Source of the DNA: an uncultured Clostridia bacterium
GTDB taxonomy: Bacteria; Bacillota; Clostridia; Oscillospirales; Ruminococcaceae
Reading direction: 5' to 3'
Length of the DNA: 35,859 nt
Assembly: GCA_947631115.1 (NCBI GenBank)
Contig: CANRKB010000014.1
Span: forward strand, 1-35,859
The position numbers and the translations under genes were made by a program. Below are positions 1 through 7,603 of this stretch, one piece after another (within the stretch, counting starts at the first letter, position 1; the number at the start of each line of letters is the position of its first letter). The notes beneath the pieces are model-generated. The model had not been told where the DNA came from. It worked only from the letters and a program-made list of their open reading frames with translations, and ran no database searches.

Positions 1-38
1 ATGACCCCTTTCGTTAAACTTTATTTCGTTATATCTCT

Positions 39-47
39 ATTATACCA
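39..47 (-). promoter_or_regulatory. Possible extended -10 promoter reading out of the window
   Basis: On the minus strand the sequence reads TGGTATAAT, an extended -10 element (TGN plus TATAAT). It would drive a gene left of position 1. A purine tract AAAGGGG follows on that strand near the window edge and could be its ribosome site. No convincing -35 box is present, so this is tentative. Confidence 0.35.
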
Positions 48-128
48 CATTGTCTAATAAAAGGGGTGCATTTCATTTTAAAAATCTTTTTTGTTAAGTT
101 TTGACATTTAGAAAGATATAAGAAGTAT

Positions 129-160
129 GAGGTTAGAATTTTTGCTCTAACCTCTTTTTT
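129..160 (+). terminator. Intrinsic terminator
   Basis: A perfect 9-bp stem, GAGGTTAGA (129-137) with TCTAACCTC (146-154), has an 8-nt loop and is followed by a run of T. No gene ends just upstream on the plus strand in this window. It either closes a short unannotated transcript or is a remnant. A TTGACA at about 103-108 lacks a good -10 box at the right distance. Confidence 0.75.
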
Positions 161-204
161 CTTATTCCTTTTCCCGCTCATAGATTTTTTCATACTAAAA
201 GTTG

Positions 205-490
205 TTCCCCGCTCAACACATCTCTATAAGATTGCCTTTTCAAAGCACGGCTTTGAAAAGGCAATGTGGGGAAAACTCTTGTTTTCCCCACATCCCCAGG
301 TTCAATGCCGCAGGCATTGAACCTGATGCGCTTAATTTGCGGATTGCGGGGGCGCTGCCCCCGCACCCCTGCCAGAGGGAAAAAATTTTTTGAAAAAAAT
401 TTTTTCCCTCTGGACTCCCTTTTCAAAAAACTTTCGTGCGACGCCTGAGAGGTGGTTTTGATTTTAAACGCTGTTCGCCGCTCGTAACAG
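205..490 (+). repeat. Family A modular palindromic repeat, copy 1
   Basis: This is a chain of five near-perfect hairpins separated by short conserved linkers. H1 is 231-265 (16-bp arms, 3-nt loop), H2 266-291 (11-bp arms, TCTT loop), H3 298-324 (12-bp arms), H4 345-365 (9-bp arms) and H5 372-413 (20-bp arms, 2-nt loop). The leading motif TTCCCCGCTCAA and the tail containing TTCGCCGCTC recur in the other copies. The element fills the gap before the antiporter stop codon. No gene is seen in 1-525. Confidence 0.85.
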
Positions 491-528
491 TTTCTAGCCT
501 CTAACTTCTAGCTTCTAGCCTCTAGTTA
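491..528 (-). repeat. CTAGAGG/CTAGAAG tandem (family C) at antiporter 3' end
   Basis: Short tandem units of CTAGAGG and CTAGAAG (read on the minus strand) begin directly at the TAA stop of the antiporter gene. The same units recur at 20446-20602, 21313-21340 and 28099-28117. Confidence 0.75.
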
Positions 529-1776
529 GTACTCCGCATAAACCTCATTCGTCTCATCAATGTCGAAATTTATCCCCTCGGGGTGCTTGTGGTCGGGCTT
601 ATCTTCGCCGTGATACAGGAGTTTCAGGAAAATCGGCGACATCACCGAGCTGCAGAGAATAAGCAAAATGACCGAGGTGAAATACTGCGGCGCCATCATT
701 CCTACCGAAAGCCCCTTCTGCGAAACAATAAGCGCAACTTCTCCGCGCGTCATCATTCCCACGCCGACTTTCAGCGAGTCTTTCCACTTCAGCTTCCAGA
801 TCTTCGCCATCAGTCCGCACCCTATCACCTTCGCCGCCATTGCTACCACTACAAACGCCAGCGAGAACCACAACAGCTGCAGCGTAAATCCGTCAAACGT
901 CGTTTTAAGCCCTATACTCGCAAAGAACACGGGTCCGAACAGCATATAGCTCGAAATGTCCATTTTTCCCGCGATATATTCCGCGTCGCGCAGATTGCAG
1001 AGAATTATTCCCGCTACATACGCGCCCGTTATGTCCGCAATGCCGAAGAATTTTTCCGCGCAGAACGCCATTATAAAGCACAACGCCAAGCCGAATATCG
1101 GTATTCTTCTGTGGTGGAACGAGCGCTTGTCGAGAAACTTGAACAGCAGATACATCAAAAATCCCACTACAACGCTGAACACCAAAAACAGCCCCGTCTT
1201 TATCAGCACTTCAACGGGCTTCGCGTCCGTGGACTTAAAGCCTATTACAAACGTCAGCACTATAATTCCGATTACATCGTCTATTATCGCCGAGCTTACT
1301 ATGATAGTTCCTATCTTGCTCTTTAAATGCCCCAGCTCGCGCAGCGTCTGAACGGTGATACTGACGGAAGTCGCGGTCATTATCGTTCCGATAAAAACGC
1401 CCTTGAAAAATTCGTCCGACCCAAACGGCGCAAACCCGAAGAACGCGCTGTACAAAAGCCAGCCGAGTATAAGCGGCACAATTACTCCCGCCGTCGCTAT
1501 CGTAAGCGCCACGGGTCCCGTCTTTACAAGCTCTTTCAGGTTTGTTTCAAGTCCCGCCGAGAACATCAGCAGCACCACGCCTATTTCAGCCATTATCGCT
1601 ATAAAATCGCTCTGCTGTACTATTCCCAGAACTGAAGGACCTATAAGAAGTCCCGCGGCTATCTGCCCCACGACCTGCGGAGCCTTCAGCTTTTTGGCAA
1701 TGATACCGCATATCTTTGCCGCGACGATAATTATCGCCAGGTCTTTAAAGTATTCAAACGCTTCCAAAAAACTCAC
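526..1776 (-). CDS. Cation:proton antiporter, CPA2 (Kef/NapA-like) family
   Basis: This 416-residue polytopic membrane protein is of the Na+/H+ or K+/H+ exchanger type. It covers the membrane domain only and has no C-terminal TrkA-N/RCK extension. The family pattern is clear: an early helix with GLLIGPSVLG, the segment VVLLMFSAGLE, and the paired-acid motif AIIDDVIG. In the CPA2 family those adjacent Asp residues bind the ion. The tail after the last helix is short, charged and His-containing (roughly the last 30 residues). GTG at 1776 is chosen as start because the first helix begins at once; the purine-rich site upstream is weak. It diverges from the 1877 gene, so promoters for both sit in about 100 bp. 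Physiology could be pH or salt homeostasis; the transported cation cannot be read from sequence. Confidence 0.9.
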   Translation of the reverse strand: MSFLEAFEYFKDLAIIIVAAKICGIIAKKLKAPQVVGQIAAGLLIGPSVLGIVQQSDFIAIMAEIGVVLLMFSAGLETNLKELVKTGPVALTIATAGVIVPLILGWLLYSAFFGFAPFGSDEFFKGVFIGTIMTATSVSITVQTLRELGHLKSKIGTIIVSSAIIDDVIGIIVLTFVIGFKSTDAKPVEVLIKTGLFLVFSVVVGFLMYLLFKFLDKRSFHHRRIPIFGLALCFIMAFCAEKFFGIADITGAYVAGIILCNLRDAEYIAGKMDISSYMLFGPVFFASIGLKTTFDGFTLQLLWFSLAFVVVAMAAKVIGCGLMAKIWKLKWKDSLKVGVGMMTRGEVALIVSQKGLSVGMMAPQYFTSVILLILCSSVMSPIFLKLLYHGEDKPDHKHPEGINFDIDETNEVYAEY

Positions 1777-1804
1777 TCTCTTATCTTGTTTTGATTTTTC
1801 CCGC

Positions 1805-1833
1805 TTGACACGGGGAATATAATCTGATATAAT
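1805..1833 (+). promoter_or_regulatory. Sigma-A promoter of the 1877 gene cluster
   Basis: TTGACA at 1805-1810 and TATAAT at 1828-1833 are separated by exactly 17 bp, a consensus promoter about 44 bp upstream of the ATG at 1877. Confidence 0.9.
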
Positions 1834-1876
1834 TTAATTAAACCCAAAGGTTTTTGTCAGAAGGTGGTAATTAAAA

Positions 1877-2863
1877 ATGCTCGAAAAAAATTATACAAAT
1901 CCCGAAGGCATCGGGCGTTTCAGCTTTTCCGAAAGCGGAAAATTCCGCGCGCCGTATAAAAGCGAGGGGCTTTATGTCTTTGCCGTCGCTTTAATCGCGG
2001 CTATACTCGAAACGGCGCTCCTTATCTTCGCGCTTAATTTTCTTCATAGCCTGCTAGGCGTTTATCAGGAACAGGGCGCGGTTTTTTCAGCAATGACCAG
2101 CGCCGTTGTCATAGGCGTAGGAACGGTCGTTATCCTCGTTGTTGCGGGGGTTATTATTGCAAATCTCCACACGGGAATTAAATGCTCATATTCCGCGACA
2201 GAGGACAAATTTGTCGTCACCATCGGCGGTGATACCCGTATCATAAATTATAACGAAGTGCAGTCTATTGTGTTTACTCCCCGTTATTTTTTGGGGAAGG
2301 TCAAGGGCTATGACGTTGACATAACCATTTTAAACAAATCCTACAGATACGCTGTTTGTTTCAGCGGACAATATCAGTCGGAAAAGACGACCCCGTTCTA
2401 CATAATAAAGGAACGCGTTGAGATGATACAAAGCCGCCGCAGCGACGAAGCCGCCCTCTATGCCCAGCAGAAGATAGGCGCCGACAAGCCCATTGACGAA
2501 AACGATATTGTGCTTGCACAGCTGCGTAAAAAACATTCGGACGACATTTTCCCGCCGACCGTGAGCCGCCAGCCTGTCGAAGAAGAAAAGCCCGCCCCCA
2601 CAATGGACAGCATAAAGCCGAAAACTTCTTCAAAGCCTTTGCAGAACACGGAGACAAAAACCGCCGTTTCCGACCAGATGCCCGCGCTTAAAGCCCGCAA
2701 GGCTTCGCCTGCTCCTGTAAATAACGAGCCTGCAAAGTCCGAAACGCCGAAAATGTCAATGGACGAAATAGCTCCCAGAAGCAAGCGTCCCTCGAGCGAG
2801 TTGTTCGATAAAACCGCAGAGCCTGAAACAGAAACCGAAGAGGACACTAAAAAAAACGGCTGA
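1877..2863 (+). CDS. Membrane protein, unit 1 of a repeated TM-plus-beta family, disordered tail
   Basis: The protein has 328 residues and I do not recognise a named family. The N-terminal part has two membrane helices (about residues 30-60 and 75-100). A beta-rich domain of about 85 residues follows, with a core like IINYNEVQSIVFTPRYFLG and a closing amphipathic helix (FYIIKERVEMIQ). The rest, about residues 195-328, is Pro/Lys/Glu-rich and looks disordered. The beta domain matches those of the next two genes, resembling small bacterial PH-like domains, though that fold is a guess. Start ATG has AAGGTGG nine bases upstream. The last sense codons are AAA AAA AAC GGC before TGA. This contains a -1 slippery heptamer that would join the protein to the next reading frame (see 2851-2857). 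Confidence 0.75.
   Translation: MLEKNYTNPEGIGRFSFSESGKFRAPYKSEGLYVFAVALIAAILETALLIFALNFLHSLLGVYQEQGAVFSAMTSAVVIGVGTVVILVVAGVIIANLHTGIKCSYSATEDKFVVTIGGDTRIINYNEVQSIVFTPRYFLGKVKGYDVDITILNKSYRYAVCFSGQYQSEKTTPFYIIKERVEMIQSRRSDEAALYAQQKIGADKPIDENDIVLAQLRKKHSDDIFPPTVSRQPVEEEKPAPTMDSIKPKTSSKPLQNTETKTAVSDQMPALKARKASPAPVNNEPAKSETPKMSMDEIAPRSKRPSSELFDKTAEPETETEEDTKKNG
2839..2863 (+). promoter_or_regulatory. Candidate programmed -1 frameshift site (A AAA AAC)
   Basis: The heptamer A AAA AAC lies at 2851-2857 in the reading frame of the 1877 gene, two codons before its TGA. A Shine-Dalgarno-like AGAGGA is at 2839-2844. Slipping back one base continues into the open frame of the next gene. That frame opens right after a TAA at 2848-2850. 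The layout resembles E. coli dnaX (internal SD, slippery A-rich heptamer). I found only a weak 5-bp downstream stem (TTCGT/ACGAA). The alternative is an indel or assembly error in the 8-A run 2849-2856. Confidence 0.5.
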
Positions 2864-2916
2864 TCGAACTTCGTGAGAAAAAGCTGTACGAACGAACCAT
2901 TATAGGACAAGGCGAG

Positions 2917-3939
2917 TTGCGCCGCGCTTTCTCGAAAAAACAAACGATATGGTTTTTAATGCCTATTGTGCTCATTATTTCATTCCTGACCGCGCTTTTT
3001 ACTGCAATAACAATATCGGCAAACAGCGGGTATTCGGCTAATTTAGTGATAACACTTGTTTTTGAACCAAAGACATGGATCTTTATGATCATCTTGCCTA
3101 TAGCGATAACAATTATATTGTTCAGAATTATACTTCGGGGATATTCCTGCCGATATAAGGCGAACAACATTGAATTTGTCATCTACCGCAAGGGCATTGC
3201 GATTATTGACCTTTTATATAAAGACGCGGTGAGCGTCGAATATAAGCCTCTTAAATTCCTTTGGTTCAGGCAGGGTTTTCGCGTTGTCATTACAATGAAG
3301 AAGTACACGCTCGAATTCGACTATGTAGAGCTTTCGTCCGCAAAACGACAGCACCCCGAGGATTTTCCGTTTGAAATTATCCGCCGAAAGATAGAGGAGC
3401 AAAACCCCGTAATTCCCACCACCGAACAGCGGGATATAACAGCTTACGGAACAATGCGCTGTGCTTATCGGAAGAAAACCGCCGTGCTTTTGATGATACC
3501 CGTTGCGGTTCTGGCGGTATACCTTTTGGTGATGGCGTTTCTTATCATTTTGACTTTCATAAGCAACGGACCTTTTTCTTACGGGCTTGTGTTTATGTGG
3601 ACGCTTATGTATATCCTGCCCGAAGCCGTTGTTGAAGTGCTTTTGTTCAAGACTGTCGTCAGGGGTTATGACTGCACCTATAAAGCCAACGACACCGAGT
3701 TTACGGTATACGGACGAAACGAAATTATAATGCACATATTATTTAAAGACGCAGTGGACGTCGAGTATAAGCCGATGAAATTTCTGTGGGTAAAACAGGG
3801 ACTTCACGTTTTTGTTAAAACCAAAAATAACACATACAGCTTCGATTACGTCACGCCCTCGCGCAGATATTTGCGCGAGCATGGCGACATTCCGTTTGAA
3901 CTGATACGAAGCAAAATGGGAGAGCAAAATGCCGATTGA
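2917..3939 (+). CDS. Membrane protein with two tandem TM-plus-beta units
   Basis: The 340 residues as listed begin at the only canonical start, TTG 2917, which has a poor ribosome site. Two homologous halves each have two membrane helices and a beta domain. The domains contain KDAVSVEYKPLKFLW and KDAVDVEYKPMKFLW, and each closes with a helix (PFEIIRRKIEEQ, PFELIRSKMGEQ). The frame is open back to 2851. The residues upstream of the TTG (ERTIIGQGE) match the linker before the second half (QRDITAYGT). Coding therefore extends upstream of any normal start, which favours a frameshift fusion with the 1877 gene or a sequence error. Its end overlaps the next gene's ATG by 11 bp. Function is unknown; gene duplication is evident. 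Confidence 0.75.
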   Translation: MRRAFSKKQTIWFLMPIVLIISFLTALFTAITISANSGYSANLVITLVFEPKTWIFMIILPIAITIILFRIILRGYSCRYKANNIEFVIYRKGIAIIDLLYKDAVSVEYKPLKFLWFRQGFRVVITMKKYTLEFDYVELSSAKRQHPEDFPFEIIRRKIEEQNPVIPTTEQRDITAYGTMRCAYRKKTAVLLMIPVAVLAVYLLVMAFLIILTFISNGPFSYGLVFMWTLMYILPEAVVEVLLFKTVVRGYDCTYKANDTEFTVYGRNEIIMHILFKDAVDVEYKPMKFLWVKQGLHVFVKTKNNTYSFDYVTPSRRYLREHGDIPFELIRSKMGEQNAD

Positions 3940-4732
3940 TTTAGACAAGCCGATAAATTCAAAGCTTGATATTCCCGAAAGCGACGTTGCGCCCGTTTCG
4001 GGTGTTGAATTTGAGCCTGCAATATCTGACATTGAGCCTGCAGCCGAAATGCCCGAAAAGCCTGCCGGGCAAAATAATAAACATCAGATGCCGTCGGTAA
4101 AAGCCCGGAGCCGCGCGGTCAAAAAAGTGCGGCTTAAAAAGAACGGGAAGAGAATGCCCGAGATAAGCGCAGAGGGACTGGAAGAACCCGTTGTGCCGTG
4201 GGAAAACGCGCCTGTTGATCCTTCGAGAGCCATTCCCCCGCAAAAGCTGAACTGCGGGAGAGGATATGTAAACTTTGCATTTTCGGACAAGGGGAACGTT
4301 ATAAGGCTTGTGATATCGGGCTTTGTGACGCTTGTTCTGACGGGGCTATTTTACAGGCTGTTGTTGCTTATAACAGACGGGTTTGAAGTGTCGATTACGG
4401 TCGTGATATTTGCGATAATAAGCTTTTTGATAGGCTTTAGAGCGACAAGGTTCGGCGAGCGGTGGAGGTATGAAGCGACGGGGCGGGAGATTATTTTCTC
4501 CCGAAAGGGCAGAGCCTCTTATATTATATTCTACAAGGACGTTGTGAGCGTCAGCTATGTGCCGTATAAATTTCTGAATTTTCTAAATTCGGGGTATGTT
4601 GTGACGGTTATAGCGAACGGCGAACGGCACGAATTTAGGTATGTGTTTCCGGTGCCGGAAAGGGCGTTGCCGTTTGATGAAACACCGTTTCAGATAATAC
4701 TGAACCATGTTGATCAACTTGGCGTTGATTAA
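3929..4732 (+). CDS. Membrane protein, unit 4 of the TM-plus-beta family
   Basis: This 267-residue protein starts with a charged, Pro-rich, probably disordered segment (about 1-105). Two membrane helices follow (about 125-150 and 152-172), then a beta domain with YKDVVSVSYVPYKFLNF and a final helix (PFQIILNHVDQLG). It is the mirror of the first gene in the cluster: disorder before the unit rather than after it. The ATG lies inside the end of the preceding gene, with GGGAG about 7 bases upstream, so translation is likely coupled. No catalytic residues are visible. A membrane scaffold or stress-sensing role is possible but unsupported. Confidence 0.8.
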   Translation: MPIDLDKPINSKLDIPESDVAPVSGVEFEPAISDIEPAAEMPEKPAGQNNKHQMPSVKARSRAVKKVRLKKNGKRMPEISAEGLEEPVVPWENAPVDPSRAIPPQKLNCGRGYVNFAFSDKGNVIRLVISGFVTLVLTGLFYRLLLLITDGFEVSITVVIFAIISFLIGFRATRFGERWRYEATGREIIFSRKGRASYIIFYKDVVSVSYVPYKFLNFLNSGYVVTVIANGERHEFRYVFPVPERALPFDETPFQIILNHVDQLGVD

Positions 4733-4802
4733 ACAATTAACCCTCTAGCTGTTTCATACGTGTAATCAGTGTACGCATTGAACGCTTTGCGTACAACGCT
4801 GG

Positions 4803-4978
4803 GTACAGTGTACAGTATTCAGTAGAATGTGTCCGCCTTTCGGCGGACATTTTTAGATTGTTATCGGACTGAAACGTTTTTGATTTGCTCGTGTGCCTAT
4901 CTGCTGAAAACAATCTAAATTATATCCGCAAAGCGGATACCTTTGCTGTACACTGTCCACTGTACACTGTATACTGTG
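4803..4978. repeat. Family B nested inverted repeat, copy 1
   Basis: Outer tandems (TACAGTGTACAGTATTCAGT left, ACTGTCCACTGTACACTGT right) flank a small hairpin, TGTCCGCC/GGCGGACA. Inside is a core of about 80 bp bounded by AGATTGTT and AACAATCT. A second hairpin (ATCCGC/GCGGAT) follows. The core contains CGGACTGAAACGTTTTT, which is found inverted in the other copies. The rest of the gap 4733-5022 shows no gene. Confidence 0.85.
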
Positions 4979-5022
4979 TCTGTGTCCGAATCAGTGTTTG
5001 TTCTAGTGTTCGCTTTTTATTG

Positions 5023-6300
5023 TCAATTACATGCAGTTTCCAAGTATGCCAGTCTGACACAGACACAAAACAGCTCCATTGCCTTTCTCAAATCGTCAAC
5101 CGACGGATATGTCGGAGCAATTCTGATGTTGCTGTCCTTGGGGTCTTTGCCGTAGGGGTATGTAGCTCCCGCGTTTGTCATGACAACGCCCGCTTCTTTT
5201 GCGAGGGCAACTATCCTCTTCGCGCAACCATCGGGAGCGTCAAACGAGATGAAGTAGCCGCCCTTGGGCTTTGTCCATTCTCCTATACCGAGCGGAGCAA
5301 GCTCCTTTTCGAGAATGTACTCTACGACTTCAAACTTCGGTCTGATTATCGCCGCATGCGCTTTCATGTGCTTTTTAATGCCCTCGAAGTTCTTGAAATA
5401 CTTTGCGTGGCGAAGCTGATTGAGCTTGTCGAAGCCTATGGTCTGATAGGTCATCTGCTCTTTGATAAAATCTATATTGTCTTTGGAACTGCAAATTACT
5501 GCAAGTCCGCCGCCCGGGAAAGATATTTTTGACGTCGATGAAAATTCAAAGACCATGTCGGGGTTTCCCGCTTTTTCGCACTCGCGGATTATGTTTAAGA
5601 GCTTATCCTGCTCGTCGTCGTAGAGATGATGAACGCTGTAGGCGTTGTCCCAGAAAATGCGGAAATCCTTTGCCTTGGGCTTTAAGTTTGCAAAGCGGCG
5701 CACAACTTCGTCCGAATAGGTTATGCCCGTGGGATTTGAGTACATTGGAACGCACCAGACGCCCTTTATCTCCTCGTCCTCGGCGACAAGCTTTTCTATC
5801 ATGTCCATGTCGGGACCGTCTTCCTTATAAGGCACGGTTATCATCTCGATACCGAGCGCCTCGCACATCGCAAAATGCCTGTCGTATCCCGGCGCGGGGC
5901 AGAGGAATTTAACCTTGTCATACTTGCACCAGGGCTTTTCGCTGTTGAGAACGCCGAGCTGCATGGCTCTGATGATGGTATCATACATCATCTGCAGCGA
6001 GGAGTTTCCGCCGACGATAACCTCGTTTTCATTTACGCCGAGCATTTCCATAAAAAGCTCTTTTGCCTCGGGAATACCGTCGAGAACGCCGTATGAACGG
6101 CAGTCCGTGCCGCTTATCGACCTGCAGTCTCCGTCAAGGCAGTGCAACAGCATATTTATCGACAGATCGAGCTGTTCTGGCGCGGGAACGCCTCTTGCCA
6201 TGGTGAGCTTCAGACCCTTAGCCTTAAAGCTGTTATAAAGCTCCGAAACCTTTTCTTTTTCGGAAGCGAGCTGTTCTTTGTTCATTTCACTGTATTTCAT
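5023..6300 (-). CDS. PLP-dependent aminotransferase, class Ic aspartate type
   Basis: The 425-residue fold-type I aminotransferase resembles the aspartate aminotransferase class Ic group (Pfam PF12897, formerly confused with MocR domains), not the common AspC type. Visible features are an N-terminal MARGVPAPEQLDLS, YGVLDGIPEAKELF, a cofactor loop GGNSSLQMMYD, and NPTGITY. The likely Schiff-base lysine is in STSKISFPGGG. The product would be a cytosolic enzyme moving an amino group between aspartate or a similar amino acid and 2-oxoglutarate. Exact substrate cannot be read. Start ATG has GAGAGG upstream and a consensus promoter at 6338-6366. It is probably a single-gene unit, because a family B repeat separates it from smpB. 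Confidence 0.9.
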   Translation of the reverse strand: MKYSEMNKEQLASEKEKVSELYNSFKAKGLKLTMARGVPAPEQLDLSINMLLHCLDGDCRSISGTDCRSYGVLDGIPEAKELFMEMLGVNENEVIVGGNSSLQMMYDTIIRAMQLGVLNSEKPWCKYDKVKFLCPAPGYDRHFAMCEALGIEMITVPYKEDGPDMDMIEKLVAEDEEIKGVWCVPMYSNPTGITYSDEVVRRFANLKPKAKDFRIFWDNAYSVHHLYDDEQDKLLNIIRECEKAGNPDMVFEFSSTSKISFPGGGLAVICSSKDNIDFIKEQMTYQTIGFDKLNQLRHAKYFKNFEGIKKHMKAHAAIIRPKFEVVEYILEKELAPLGIGEWTKPKGGYFISFDAPDGCAKRIVALAKEAGVVMTNAGATYPYGKDPKDSNIRIAPTYPSVDDLRKAMELFCVCVRLAYLETACN

Positions 6301-6337
6301 AACATAACCTCTCTTTCAGCCCTTTTTAACCAAAGTA

Positions 6338-6366
6338 ATTATATCACAACGCGTTCTTATTTGCAA
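6338..6366 (-). promoter_or_regulatory. Promoter of the aminotransferase gene
   Basis: On the minus strand TTGCAA (6361-6366) and TATAAT (6338-6343) are spaced by 17 bp, 37 bp before the ATG at 6300. Confidence 0.85.
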
Positions 6367-6511
6367 GAGCTTTTTAAAAATCCTGCAAAAATTCGTCAAA
6401 ATAAGCAAAAACCGCAGGAGATAACCGCCCTGCGGCTGAATTTTACACAAATTTTCTTTCAAACGTTGTCTGAAAATAAAACAATATTTCTCGGCTCACA
6501 CCGCGGGGCGG

Positions 6512-6711
6512 CAGTGTACAGTGTAGAGTGTACAGTAGTCAGTTATGGTGTCCGCTTCGCGGACGGATTTAGATTGTTTTTAGTCAATAAGCACACGAGC
6601 AAAACTTTTACGGTAGCGCTTAAAAACGTTTCAGTCCGATAACAATCAAATATCGTCCGCCGCAAGGCGGACACATTTTACTGAATACTGTACACTGTCC
6701 ACTGTATACTG
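6512..6711. repeat. Family B nested inverted repeat, copy 2
   Basis: Same plan as the copy at 4803, with the core in the opposite orientation: TTAGATTGTTTTT, then CACACGAGC, then AAAACGTTTCAGTCCGATAA. The flanking hairpins and ACTGTAC tandems are present on both sides. The rest of 6301-6751 holds the aminotransferase promoter and no gene. Confidence 0.85.
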
Positions 6712-6751
6712 CGCGAGAGCGGTAACAAACAACTGTCAATTGACAACGACG

Positions 6752-7210
6752 TTACCCTTTATTCCGTTCCTTTATTGCCCGATCAATCTCGCGCTCCGCT
6801 GCGCGCTTTGCCGCCGACTCGCGCTTGTCGTGGAGCTGCTTGCCCTTGCAAAGCCCGACTTGCACTTTAACGCGGCTGTCCTTAAAGTACATTGAGATCG
6901 GGATAAGCGTATAGCCGCCCTGCTTCACCTGCCCGTAGAGCTTCATAATCTCCTTTTTGTGCATTAAAAGCCTGCGGATACGGTAGGGGTCGCGGTTGAA
7001 AATATTACCCTTTTCATACGGCGCAATGTGCATTCCGCGTATAAACATCTCTCCGTTTTCAACAGAGATCCACGAGTCCTTTAAGTTCACGCCGCCCGCA
7101 CGGATAGACTTTACTTCCGTTCCGAACAACTCAATTCCCGCTTCATAGCTTTCAAGTATGAAATATTCGTGCCGCGCCTGGCGGTTTTCCGTTATCGTTT
7201 TTGTGTTCAT
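6752..7210 (-). CDS. smpB: SsrA-binding protein SmpB
   Basis: The 152-residue protein covers the whole SmpB family length. It binds tmRNA and brings it to stalled ribosomes for trans-translation. Diagnostic stretches are RQARHEYFILESYEAGI near the N terminus, LFGTEVKSIRAGGVNLKDS, HIAPYEKGN, and RIRRLLMHKKEI. The C-terminal tail is basic (KRAAEREIDRAIKERNKG), as expected for the part that enters the ribosomal A site. The ATG at 7210 has AGAGGAAC upstream. No tmRNA gene or rnr is in the window. The neighbours on both sides are repeats, so it is probably transcribed alone. Confidence 0.97.
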   Translation of the reverse strand: MNTKTITENRQARHEYFILESYEAGIELFGTEVKSIRAGGVNLKDSWISVENGEMFIRGMHIAPYEKGNIFNRDPYRIRRLLMHKKEIMKLYGQVKQGGYTLIPISMYFKDSRVKVQVGLCKGKQLHDKRESAAKRAAEREIDRAIKERNKG

Positions 7211-7261
7211 TTGTTCCTCTTTCTTTCAGACAATTGCGCTTGTCGGTATATCCATGTTATT

Positions 7262-7390
7262 ATTATATCATAAATTCGTAAGAATTTATGATATAATTGT
7301 CCATTACCGCACGGAGCAAAATTTTGAAAAAATTTTGCGGATGTGCGTGGACATAAGTGATATAATAATCGCTCTGCGATTATTATATCC
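7262..7390. repeat. Three consecutive perfect palindromes upstream of smpB
   Basis: ATTATATCATAAATTC (7262-7277) pairs with its complement at 7282-7297 around a GTAA loop. GCAAAATTTT pairs with AAAATTTTGC at about 7316-7338. GATATAATAATCGC (7359-7372) pairs with 7376-7389 around TCT. The intervening GTCC...CCGCAC and GTGCG...GGAC can also pair, giving a nested cluster. The first palindrome could carry the smpB -10 box (TATAAT on the minus strand), but no -35 box fits. Confidence 0.75.
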
Positions 7391-7603
7391 CAAAAGGTAA
7401 TAATTGTCAAGAAGCGCAGATAAATTTAACCGAAACCCAACTTTTCAATAATAAAAAATATTAAAGAAAATGATGAAAATTCTTCCTTCGTCACTCCGTC
7501 CTCCTGTCAATTCGCGCGAAGCGCGAAGGAGGATTGATGACTTTGGATTCTTTCTTTAGATTTATTACTTTAGTTTATATATATAGAATTTGCGACTTTT
7601 TTA

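Noticed and set aside
583-1351. Long plus-strand frames opposite the antiporter gene
   Set aside because: They are antisense shadows of a clear membrane protein; they lack a ribosome site and have Arg/His-rich composition typical of reversed coding DNA.
4803-4978. Family B as a CRISPR-like or att-type site
   Set aside because: Nested inverted repeats, variable cores and scattered single copies do not fit arrays, and no integrase is nearby.
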